Assembly (NCBI RefSeq): GCF_963583255.1
Contig: NC_084806.1
Coordinates: 19,572,317 to 19,636,316, forward strand
Length of the DNA stretch: 64,000 nucleotides
DNA from: Pyrus communis
Taxonomy: Eukaryota; Streptophyta; Magnoliopsida; Rosales; Rosaceae
Reading direction: 5' to 3'
Under the pieces are notes generated by a model. It saw nothing but the letters and a program-made list of their open reading frames with translations, ran no database searches and was not told the origin of the DNA. The position numbers were made by a program, and so were the translations under genes. Shown in pieces: positions 41,133 through 52,012 of the stretch (within the stretch, counting starts at the first letter, position 1; every line of letters begins with the position of its first letter).

Positions 41133-43552
41133 TGACACACCTCGACCTAGATCGAGGCATGATGGCCGTCACGTGAGGGTGACGTAGCCATGTGCGCAGT
41201 GCGGAAACAATAAACATATAAGAATATGAATAAATAAAAACCAAGCTAACTAAAAGTACTAGATAAGATAAGGTGCAAGTGACAAGATTAAGTGTGATTA
41301 CACATAACCAGAGCATAAGTAGTCTAAGTGCAGTCCAGCAAAACGAATACTAATTATACAATACCAAATGTGGTCCTACTATGGTGATAATCGATCAGAA
41401 CAGCCGTGGATTCCTCTCAAGCCACCAAAAAGCACTTCTCACTAAAACCTGGAGGGGCGCAAAACAGAAAGTGTGAGTGGGCAAAAACATAGATTTTCAA
41501 AACCATTTCAATTATCAAAGATAGTAACCCCTTGCCGTAAAACTTGTATAATTTCCCAGAAAATAGAATACATATCTATACCACAACCATACTCAGAATA
41601 GCAAAATTCACAAATATGCCATGTCGGATATCTCAGCATAAAAATATATAAGCCAGGTGATATAACGCAATACAAAATGATATATCAGCCGGAGTCACCT
41701 AATGTGACCTGTAAGGTTGAATCTAGAGCTCATCCATCTAGCCAGAGTCACTAACGTGACCTGTATGGCTCAAATCCACATCTCAACAAATATACCTGCA
41801 CACGAGTCGGAACCACCTAAAGTGGTCTGTAGAACAGGACTGGGTGTAAATAAATACGCTTAAATGCTACGATCACACGAAGACTGTGAGAATGAGCATG
41901 GGTCACCTACGAGTCGGAACCACCTATAGTGGTCTGTATGACAGGACTGTGCACCTAACCACGGGCGGGAGCACTAACATCGGGGTGCAGGTTTATGAGC
42001 TCTCAACACATCTCACATAATAATCAATTCACATAAACAATATACAACTCACCTGGTACTTACCTGAGTGTCCACCGCGTCAAATCACAATATGCACATA
42101 TCATACAAATTCATAGTCTAAGCATAAATCAATAGGCATGGCATTTCAAACATAATTTCATTTAAACACATTTTCTAGGAAAATAGCAAGTATATAAGTA
42201 TATACTAAAAACCAAAAGCCCACTCACTGGTATGTGGAAAGGTTGTAGCCCCCGAGTCTCGATTGATTGCGCTCGTCCTCAGGATAGGTCTCACCTATAT
42301 GTGAAACAACTATTTGAACGTTAGTTTAAAGCACATAAACAAAACAAGGTAATAATTTCTCATACATTGCTCAATTGGGGTGTTTGAATATACCAACGTG
42401 ACCTACTCAACCTCACAAACATCCCCATATTTTAAGAAAAATTTTCTGAGCACCCACGCACCCTTATGCGCCGACCATGGCACGGCCACATGCGTGGCCA
42501 CGCACGGGCACGTGCCTAGCATGTTGGACGGAATCCCTAACGGCGTTAGGGAATATTCCGTTAAATAATGGAATATACCGTTAAATATACATGACACCAT
42601 TAATCGCCGTTAGGAATATTCCGTCAAAGTTGATGGAATATTCTCCTCCTCTTTCCTTGGTTCGTTGGAGTCCTGTGCATGTCGCCGCTGCATCGCTGGT
42701 TTCTGGAAAAACTTCAAAGCTTGATAACTCACTCATTTCAACACCAAAATTCATGAAATTTTCACCAAAATGAAGTTCTCAACTAGGAGAACATGATCTT
42801 ACCACTTTGGAGCCCGAAAACAAACGGAATCTTGTAGGGAAATTTTATGAAAACCGGCCAAAATTGAAGGTCAACAACCCAGGTGTCTCGACTTCCCAAA
42901 ACCTTCCAAAACTCCTCTAACAACTTCGCAAGGTTGCATTAAGACTCTCTCATACCTTAAAACCCTACGAAACACTCGCGATCAAGCTCGAGCAACAGGA
43001 CACCCTGTCGGAGCTCACTGGTTCTTGAGTTCCCGAGGTCCTCACGCCAAACTAATGGTATAACTCGATTCCTGAGCTTGCAAGGAACTTAGAAATAACA
43101 TCCACCCGAAAGATCAGCAACTATTTAGAGAGAATTTGGACTAGTTCAGGTGTACGAAAAAGGTGAGGGTTCGGGAATGAGAGAAAGAGAAAGTGAACGG
43201 GAAAGGTTGCACCTGTGGGTGTGTGTGTGTGTGTGTGTGTGTGTCCTTATCCGGATTAGGCAGTTTAAAATTGTCCTAACCCCTAATTGGGTTGCATGGT
43301 TAAACTTATGCAAATTTGGGTAAAAAAGAACCAATCCAAATCTTCCTATTCCTTCATACATTTACCTTACACACCCAACTCGGCCCTAACTTGCATCCAC
43401 ACCCTCGTGACGTCGAATTCCACTTAATTACGTTGGCAAGAAAATAATTGACCTACATACATACATCCATTTCACAAGACTCACGAAGGCAACATAGTCA
43501 TTTCCACACTATCGAGAGTAAAATATTTCATATTTTGGGACGGGCTATCACA
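41133..43552 (-). mobile_element. Tekay-type solo LTR, inverted
   Basis: 2420 bp with perfect duplication ATAAA (41128-41132 and 43553-43557). On the minus strand it begins TGTGATAGCCCGTCCC and ends GGTGTGTCA. It carries the ACCAC...GGTGGT palindromic modules at about 41690-41960 and a (GT)n tract near 43217-43243. Confidence 0.9.
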
Positions 43553-43799
43553 ATAAAAATTAAAAATAAAATTTATAAATAGGGTTTAAAGTAGGAGGAA
43601 GAACAAGAAATAACAAAAAAAAAATAAGTACAAAAAAAATAATAATCAAAGAGATAATGAGGAATAAATTTGATTTTTATAATAAATCTTACCATTGAAG
43701 AGATAATTATTGATAATAAACTAATTAAATTCAAGGAATAGGACTTATTTTAATAAACTGGACTATTTATACTATTGGCTTAAAAAATTGGACTTACAT

Positions 43800-44260
43800 C
43801 AAGTTTCTCCAACAAAAAAAATCTCAATACACCCATCATTACACACTTCGACACCCTTCACCAAATTGAACCTGGATCGAGACCATCTTTGATGACAGCT
43901 TGGCCGATTGGCAGCGACTTTTGGGACGTCACCGTTAACATTTAGGCGATCAACATCCTCACAACCTTAATCTTCGAGAGTTTGTTCGTCACTTCCTTGG
44001 TGGTCTGGTGACTCAAAGAACGGCGAGATCTGCCTTGCGATAATGTGGTTATAACCGAGGTGCGTCTATTGTTTGTTGAAAACTATTTCAAAACTCCCTC
44101 CTAGGCCTTGATTAAGCCTTGTGCCTTTGAGAATTTATGGAAGGGATCTCTCTTCGGAGTAGGCCCTATTATAAAAAATAAAAAAAAATATTCCATTGTG
44201 CAAAAAAAGTATTTAAACAACTTTTTTAATTAATTATTAAACCCACATCAACATAACAAA
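43800..44260. other. Conserved interior of long-TIR element, copy 1
   Basis: Matches 45320-45775 closely (shared CACCGTTAACATTTAGGCGA, GGTTATAACCGAGGTG, TTAATTAATTATTAAACCCA). No intact frame and no protein recognised; possibly a captured gene fragment. Confidence 0.5.
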
Positions 44261-44545
44261 ATTTTTTACAGAGTTGTAGCGGAATGATCATATTGATTTG
44301 TGACATCTATTTTCAAGGCCTACATTCATCAATTTTCAATTCTGGGGACCATGTTGATAGTGTGGGTTAATTTCAGGGACCATTTATGATAAAAATTCAT
44401 AAATCTTGTGGGGCCCATTTATGTGCATCGTCAGCACTTAACGGAATTTTTAACAGAATTGTGACGGAAGAATCACATTGATTTGGAACACCTATTTTCA
44501 GAGACTACATTGATTGATTTTCAATTTCAAGGACCACTATATGAA

Positions 44546-44774
44546 CAATCAATTGCCCTTTATTTATTACAATAAGATGCTAATAAAAGACACGCCATCT
44601 GCAGTAATTATTCAACCGACGGCTCTCCAAAGAAATTATGAAAAACCCACAGCTTCATTTCATTTATTCCAGTGCCGAATCCTTCTTGCACCAACTATTT
44701 CAATACCCAATGTTTTGAAATTATCCTAACATTTCGTAACTCTATCAAATATAATAACATATAAATTTAAAAAA
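44546..44774. other. Spacer between the two long-TIR elements
   Basis: AT-rich; no gene seen. Confidence 0.4.
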
Positions 44775-45319
44775 GTTTCTTTTTTTATCATAAATGGTTC
44801 CTGAAATTGACCCTCACCATTAAGATGGTCCTTGAAATTAAAAATCAATCAATGTAGTCCTTGAAAATAGGTGTCGCAAATCAATGTGGTCATTCCGTCA
44901 CAATTTTGTTAAAAAAATATGTTAAGCGCTGATGTGGCACATAAATGGGCTCCATAAGTTTTTTTTCCTCACAAATGATCATTGAAATTGACCCACGACA
45001 TCAAAATGGTCCCTGAAATTGACCCGTGACATCAAAATGGTTCATGAAATTGAAAATTGATTAATGTAGTTCCACAAGTAAGTGTCTCAAATCAATGTAG
45101 TCATTCCGTCCCAATTCTGTCAAAAATTCTATTATGTACTAATGTTACACATAAATGGGTCACACAAGTCTAATGAAATTTAAAAAAATTACAAATAGAC
45201 TTAATAATTAGTAGTTAATAAAAACATTGTCAACCCAAAAACGCAATCCTGCAATCACCTCCGATCTCAACCCACATTTCTATACCTCCCTCGCTCTCTA
45301 TTCTTTTAAAAAAAAAAGC

Positions 45320-45775
45320 TCAATACAGGTATCTTTACACACTTCGACATCCTTCACGGAATTGAATCTAGATCGAGATCACCTTTGGTCACAACTTGGT
45401 CCATTGGCAACAACTTATGGGACATCACCGTTAACATTTAGGCGATCAACATCTTCACACCCTTAATCTTGGAGAGCTTGTTCGGCGTTTCCCTGGTGAT
45501 TTGGTGACGCAAAGAATGATGAGGTATGCCTTGAGATAGTGAGGTTATAACCGAGGTGCATCCATTGTTGGTTAAAAACTATTTCCACACCCCCTTTTAG
45601 GCCTTGGTTAAGCCTTGTACCTTTGAGACCCTACTATAAGAAAAACAAGAATTCCATTGTGCAAAACAGTATTTAGACAATTTTTTTAATTAATTATTAA
45701 ACCCACATCAGCACATAACAATTTTTTTTTTTTTTTTACAGAATTGTGGTGGAAGGATCATATTGATTTGCAACA
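45320..45775. other. Conserved interior of long-TIR element, copy 2
   Basis: Counterpart of 43800-44260. A short + frame at 45227-45466 spans arm and interior and is not conserved in copy 1. Confidence 0.5.
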
Positions 45776-45780
45776 CCTAT

Positions 45781-48700
45781 TGTGACAACCCGTTCCAAAT
45801 TTTACATTTTTATTTTATTTTAAAAGCGTGAATTTACAAAATTGCCCTAGAGGCAAGGACTTTGACTTCCGTTGACCATCGACTTGAGAGATGTGAGACT
45901 TATTCTTTTAGCATATCCTCATAGTACTCGTTGGTATGAACGTATAGGCGAAAGCCATTTACGAGTCTGGATTATAACGGTATAGTTATGGATGTTCGAA
46001 ATTGGTTATTCAAGGTTTTGCGTTAATTAAATTAAATCCCCACTTTGTGGGGTGAAGCCAAATCAGAAATGAGGAAAGAAAGAAAAGAAAAAAAGAAAAA
46101 AAAAAAAGGAAAGTGGCTTTCCCGTCCACCCACACCCACCACAAGTTCCCATTTTCCAAGGCCGATTCCGGCCAACTCCAGTGGAGTTTTTCGACGCCAC
46201 CACCACTATCTTGAAGCTCTCATTCCCCTCTACAAAACCCACCCAAGAACCACCTTGATTAACCATGGTATGTGTCGGTTTGAGGCCACGAAAGTCGACG
46301 AAAATCAACGGTGCTCTAGCCTCTCTTTTTGATTTTCCGGCAAATCGGCAAAGTGATGGCCAATGCCACCACTTGGGGTTTTTAGCCCATCATCCCAGGA
46401 GAAAAACCCAACCAACCTTGACCCCGTTGGACCACTGTAGAAGACGAATCGACATCGGGAAGTTTTAGGCACCCGCCGGCTTTGTGGGCAAAATTGACCA
46501 TCTTCCATCCACTTTTGGACTTCGTGGCAGGTATTAAAGTTGCTCCACTCACTGAGATCTTCATTTCTTTGAATTTTGAGAATTTTTGGAAATAGTTGAA
46601 TTTTCCGGCAAGTCGGGGCGGCCGACCGCCACCCGCATGGCCAGTGGGCCGCCAATGCTATTTTTAGACTATGTCGAATGTCTTGAATTCAGTTTTGTTA
46701 TTTGAATGACATAGGTTGATCGTTGGAACCTAAATTCATTACGATACGTTGCTTGATGAAAATGTGAATCGACGATCCGACCGTTGGATCGTCACCAAAT
46801 TTGGATACATTATAATACGTAATATTTAAAGATCATAGGAATTTATGGATCGGGAATCCGATATACGGATCTCCCCGAATTGAATTTGTAAGTTATTAAA
46901 ATAAATGTTCACGTCCACTTGGTTTTGGGCAAATGGCGGAGATCCAACCGTTGGATCGTAATGAAATTTTAATATGTTATTCTAGAAACATATTGTGGAT
47001 CGTTGGGAGTTGCGGATTGGAAATTTGATATGCGGATCTTCCAAATCGAGCTATACAGGGTTGTAAACCCTACCGTCGATCTTTGATCGACAGTTGACTT
47101 TTGGTCAATGGGTCTAAAATTATTCTTGAAGGTCCTTCATGATATGTTTTATGTAAATTATGTATTCTATTGGTAAAAACTTTGAGACGTGATTTGATAA
47201 TTGGTCACAGGCGACGATAGATCATGATGTCTCGATGTGCGTGCAAGATAATCATAGCGTGGACTCCAGGTGAGTGGGCCTTTTTCTTTCATCGGCATAT
47301 AATTGTTAGTTCCACAAGCACTTCTATAGTGATCTATGCTTGTTACCTACAATTAATCATTTCGAACTACGAATGGCTTGATCCCTGTTTAGGGTACATA
47401 GGCAGTCTAACAAGACGTTAGATGCAGCCATATAATAAATGAGATTAAATAATTGAGACAATAGCCTTGTTTAGTGAATTGAGCAATGTGAAGGACATTG
47501 GTGGGAATTGTGAGATTTAGCTTTATGATTTGGCGATTAATGTTGATCATGAATCAATGCGTGAAGAATCAAGAAATTGAAGTAAGGAAAGGTAAGTAAT
47601 AATAGTTAATGTAACTAGGGTCTAATTGGTCTTAACACTGATGATTACTCACAAAAGTGAATAGTTTGGGAGTAGGGTGTTATTGATTGTACATGTTACA
47701 CCGTATTATATATTTTGGGAATATCATGAAATGTTTGGGTATAGATTGCATCATGGCATATTCATATGGATATTACCTGAACCTAACTATTGTGAATGCT
47801 TTGAAGTGTTATATGACGTCGCAGACGCCCAGGTAAGTTTTAGGTGAGTACATGTTGATGTTAGTGATGGTAGTGAGTACGATTGTGTTGAGATATAGTA
47901 TAGCTCATAAACCTGCACCCCGGTGTTAGTGCTCCCGCCCGTGGCCAGGGCACAATCCTTCACGTGATGTTCACCTCCCGCACCTTACGCTCACCTTGGA
48001 TCCAAGGTAGGTGCACAGTCCTGTCGTACATACCACTTTAGGTGGTTCTGACTCGTAGGTGACCCGCAATTATTCGCACAGTCTTCACGCGATCGTAACA
48101 CTTGAGCGTATTTATTTACACTCAGTCCTGTCGTACAGACCACTTTAGGTGGTTCCGACTCGTGTGCAGGTATACTTATTGAGCTATTGGCTAGCCATGA
48201 TTGATGAGATATGGATAAGTCGTACAGGTCACTATAGGTGACTTCGACTTATATGCTAGCCATGATTGATGAGATATGGATAAGTTGTACAGGTCACAAG
48301 AGGTGACTCCGACTTATATGCTAGCCATGATTAATGAGATATGGATAAGTCGTACAGGTCGCAATAGGTGACTCCGACTTATATGCTAGCCATGATTGAT
48401 GAGATATGGATAAGTTATACATGTCATTTTAGATGACTCTGACTGATATATCATTTTGTATTGATTAAGTTCATTTGGCCCACTTATTATTGTATGGTGG
48501 AGTTGATGGCAAACCGTGGTTTTGGTCATTTCTGAGTATGGTTTGGATATATGTATATATGTTGTATTGTCCTATAGAAAACGATAAGGGAATTACAGTG
48601 AGGGGTTATTACTGTTAGAAAGGTAATAGTTTTGGGAAGCTTGGTTTTATTGCTTACTCACACTTTCTGTTTTGTACCCCTTCAGGTTTTAACTGCTGAG

Positions 48701-48977
48701 TTCGTATCGACGAGGATATATAGCTAATCTTAGTATTGGTGACTACTTTTAAGGGTATGATTCTTACCCACACTACTGTACCTTACTTATGGTCTGACAT
48801 CGTGTGTGAAATGGGTTCGCTCCCACTCGTAGTGCACTCTGGTATTTAGACACTTTTAGATTCAAATTTATTCACTTTTTATACACTATCACATTTTATG
48901 GCTTCGTCACCTTCCAGGTGTTGGCCAACACAGCTCGATTTGGGGTCCTAGTGGACATTCTGGGTTGGGGTGTGTCA
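45781..48977 (+). mobile_element. Tekay-type solo LTR, 3.2 kb
   Basis: Perfect duplication CCTAT (45776-45780 and 48978-48982). Begins TGTGACAACCCGTTCC and ends GGTTGGGGTGTGTCA. No gag/pol. Contains LTR modules shared with 29443-31040 and a private 65-bp tandem array. Open frames at 46045-46655 overlap on both strands and lack motifs. Confidence 0.9.
48190..48449 (+). repeat. Four 65-bp tandem units in LTR
   Basis: Units start at 48190, 48255, 48320 and 48385, each with GCTAGCCATGATTGATGAG, TATGGATAAGT and a GTCAC...GGTGAC palindrome variant. Confidence 0.9.
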
Positions 48978-49285
48978 CCTATTTTCAAGGACTACATTGA
49001 TTGATTTTCAATTTTAGAGACCATACTGATGGTGTGGGTCAATTTCAGGGACCATCTTGATGGTATGCGTTAATTTTAGGGACTATTTGTGATAAAAACC
49101 CATAAATCTTGTGGGGCCCATTTATGTGCCACATCAGCACTTAATAGAATTTTCAACAGAATTGTGACGAAAAAACCACATTGATTTGCAACACCTATTT
49201 TTATTACATTGATTGATTTTTAATTTCAGGGACCATCTTGATGGTGAGGGTCAATTTCAAGGACTATTTGTGATAAAAACTCTTT

Positions 49286-49430
49286 AAAATGTTAACATAA
49301 ATACAATTTGGAACATTATCAACCATTGATTCACAAATCTATGAACATAAACTATCGAAATTTGAATAAAAGTGTTGTTATGGAGTTGGAAGCGATTTTG
49401 ACCCAAAAGTCCTCTACCCTTTGCGTGTAA
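49286..49430. other. Spacer, no gene
   Basis: Short AT-rich flank between two DNA elements. Confidence 0.4.
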
Positions 49431-49438
49431 TTAGTGAA

Positions 49439-50156
49439 GAGTGGTGATATACCCATCCCAATATCTTATTTTCCAACCCACCTTATATTTACACCCACCG
49501 TAAAAAGAGGAAAAACATAAACTATTTTTTCACCCACCATTATTCCTAAATAGCCCTATATATTTATTCTTCAATTTTTCCTTTTCTTTAAAAGAATTAT
49601 GATAATTAAAACAATTATCATTAAACAGGAGGGTGGTAGAGGTAGATAATGGAGTCCTCAGCTACTTCCTCACTATCCGTTACAAGCTTACAACATTGTG
49701 AAATTCCCCTTCCAAACGCCTTTTGCTCGACCGCCATTACACTTGGGTAGTTGATGAATGGAAAGAAGCATCAGAGGAAACTCTTGCTGGTGGCAAAGGA
49801 ATATTAATGTTGTAGCAAGCTCAGCGGTGAAAGCCTCTGAATGCCCATACTTGCTTCTCCTCGGCACTTGCAAGCGGGGTCTTTACCCTTCACAACATTA
49901 AGTCTTCTTTGCTAAAGCCAGAAACTCCTCCATTTTCAGCCCCATAATTTGATCGGTTTTTAGGTTTTTTTTTCTCTTTTTTTCTTCTCATTTATGTAAT
50001 TTAGGTTTTTGGCAATATAACTAATGATATGGCAAGACATGATTGGGTGGTCTATAGGTCTTTGAAGGTCATTTTACACAAGGATAAAACTGTCAATCAA
50101 ATTATCATTTTTAAATGGATGGAAAATAAGATACTGGGGTGGGCTTAATAGCGCTC
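49439..50156. mobile_element. hAT-like non-autonomous element with 8-bp TSD
   Basis: 718 bp. Perfect duplication TTAGTGAA (49431-49438 and 50157-50164). Inverted ends share CCCA[TC]CCCA[AG]TATCT and TATCTTATTTTCC. An 8-bp duplication suits the hAT superfamily; the terminal bases are not diagnostic. The interior includes a frame from 49650 reading MESSATSSLSVTSLQHC that stops soon, possibly captured gene sequence. Confidence 0.7.
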
Positions 50157-50164
50157 TTAGTGAA

Positions 50165-50651
50165 ACCCTAACTGAATTTGCCTTTCTCTTTTTTGTCCCT
50201 TGGAAATTCCATCAGAAATACTTGCACCCTAACAGAGAAGTAGTAAGTAGTTAAAAAGGATCGTGGCCCTTTGCCGAGAGAGATTTTTTAGTATGATCGT
50301 CACAAAAGATGGTACACTACATGTCCCCATATAAATGGTAGGATATTTGTTAAAAGATTAATAACTTAAAAATAAAAATTTTCCACCACTTACATAAAAA
50401 CACGTAATCTATCATCCGTATTTTTGTCACAACTAAAATTTTTTCCTTCACCGGTTTGATTGAAGCGCCACTTCACCGACAACGATTGGGATTTACGACG
50501 GTTAGTTGAGCTCTAGAGAGAGAAGAATTCGATTATGTACGAAAGTGCGTTTGTGGTTCGTGTAGACCATGTGGTAGCTTATAAGAAACGGCATTTCAGT
50601 CATTTTAGTACTCAAAAGTTTCTATTTCAGCGACGAGTTTATTATTGGGTA

Positions 50652-50684
<33 letters not shown>

Positions 50685-51375
50685 CTTTTTACATATCGTA
50701 ATTAGGTTTTGTCCATTGATCTTATTCAAATCATCCGATCTGAAGTTTGAAATTAAAATGTGTGTGAGAGATGAAAATGAGTGTGGATAGCACTACCCTT
50801 ATTATTTTCCATTTATGCACTGCCTCTCCGTTTTTGTTCTATTTAGGCTAATTTTCTTCAAATTTCTTCCAATAATATCCGAAAACCCAACACTTTTTAT
50901 CGCATTCGTTATAAGTCTCTGATATCATTTAATGTCACTTTTAATCTAAATGCTTCATTTTTACTTTCTTTCTAATTTAACTTGTGTTTAGAATTTAGAA
51001 TCAAGCAGGACAGCAAGCCAAATCAACTAAATTTGTATGTAATCAGTTGACTCTGTTTATTATTTATTCAAATCTTCTTCACATCTAAAACTTGTGTGAT
51101 TTTTCATAGCTTGACAAATATTTTGAGAATATAGCGTGACAATCGAAATATTTGTTTGAAAGAGAATTGATTATGGCGTTTCCTTCTCTATTTGCGAGTG
51201 TGTAGAGATGTTTTGTGCAATGAACTTCAATACTCCTTCCGGATTGCATTTACACATAGTGTTGACGCATGAGCATTTGGCTGGATTAGGACAATCATTA
51301 GATGTTTTGTAGGGAAACCTCACTACTGGACCCCCTAGCTTCTACTCCAAATTGCATACATGTTAGGGCAACCAT
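50165..51375. other. AT-rich spacer, no gene
   Basis: A long T tract near 50656-50684 and short unique sequence. A frame near 51220-51370 lacks recognisable motifs. Confidence 0.4.
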
Positions 51376-52012
51376 TGTGGATGCAAATTTCTTCCTTCTT
51401 GTTCTTGGACGACAATGCACCTACAAAAACAATTCACACCTTAGGTCAAGGTCAAAAGTCTCACGCGCACACAATGAATTTTGGGGGGGGGGGGGGGGGG
51501 GCGGCTTTGGCCAAATAACCTCTGATGCCAAAGTTAAAATTTTGAGGGAAAATTGTTTAGTGAATTTAGAGAATTTTGCAAGAGGATTCAACTTAGGTTT
51601 TTGGGAGAAATGAAGTGGTATTTATAGGGGTGTGGCTGGCCCCCTTTGGAGAGGTGGGAACCAGCCACATTTGGTGGTTTTTGGGTGTAATTGCAAGATA
51701 TTATGTCACCATAATATCTTGCAATCAATTAGGAAATTAATTAGAAAATTAGAAAATTAATTAATTAATTAAGGTAATTAATTCTATTTTGAATGAATAT
51801 TTGGAGATTACCTTGCCGGGAGGGTTTGATGAGGATGGATGAAATAGGTTTTGAATAAATACCTATTTTGATCACTTTTGACCTTGATTGAGTGGTGATT
51901 GTCCGCTGCTCGCGCGTAGGAGTTCCGATGTGTCTCGAGGGTAATCTTGTTTTTTTAACCCAAAAATCCATGTATCGCCTCCATATTTTTCTTGATTATT
52001 TTTGGCTCCACA
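51376..52012 (-). repeat. 3' LTR of Tat element 2
   Basis: 637 bp, from TGTGGATG to GGCTCCACA on the + strand, preceded by ACCAT as a candidate target duplication. Contains a run of 19 G at 51483-51501. Confidence 0.8.

Larger units (their letters stand above)
37860..44545. mobile_element. Long-TIR DNA element, copy 1, with three insertions
   Basis: The left arm (about 37870-38150: CACAAATGGTCCCC, ATCAATGTAGTCCCTGAA, GGTGTCGCAAATCAATG, GTGGCACATAAAT) is the inverse of the right arm (about 44260-44545). Arms of about 280 bp suggest a foldback or Mutator-like non-autonomous element. Subtracting the MITE at 38166-38706 and the solo LTRs at 39181-41044 and 41133-43552 leaves about 1.9 kb. The right end is shorter than the left. 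Borders are approximate and no duplication is assigned. Confidence 0.6.
44775..49285. mobile_element. Long-TIR DNA element, copy 2, split by a solo LTR
   Basis: The left arm 44780-45175 and right arm about 48985-49285 are inverse copies (CATAAATGG, GGTGTCGCAAATCAATGTGG, GATGTGGCACATAAATGGG). Without the 3.2-kb insertion at 45781-48977 it is about 1.3 kb. Possible terminal duplication around TTTAAAA, uncertain. Confidence 0.65.

Noticed and set aside
46045..46655. Overlapping frames on both strands in the 3.2-kb Tekay solo LTR
   Set aside because: Position is inside an LTR with exact ends and TSD; opposite-strand overlap and Lys/Pro-rich composition fit GC-rich LTR leader sequence.
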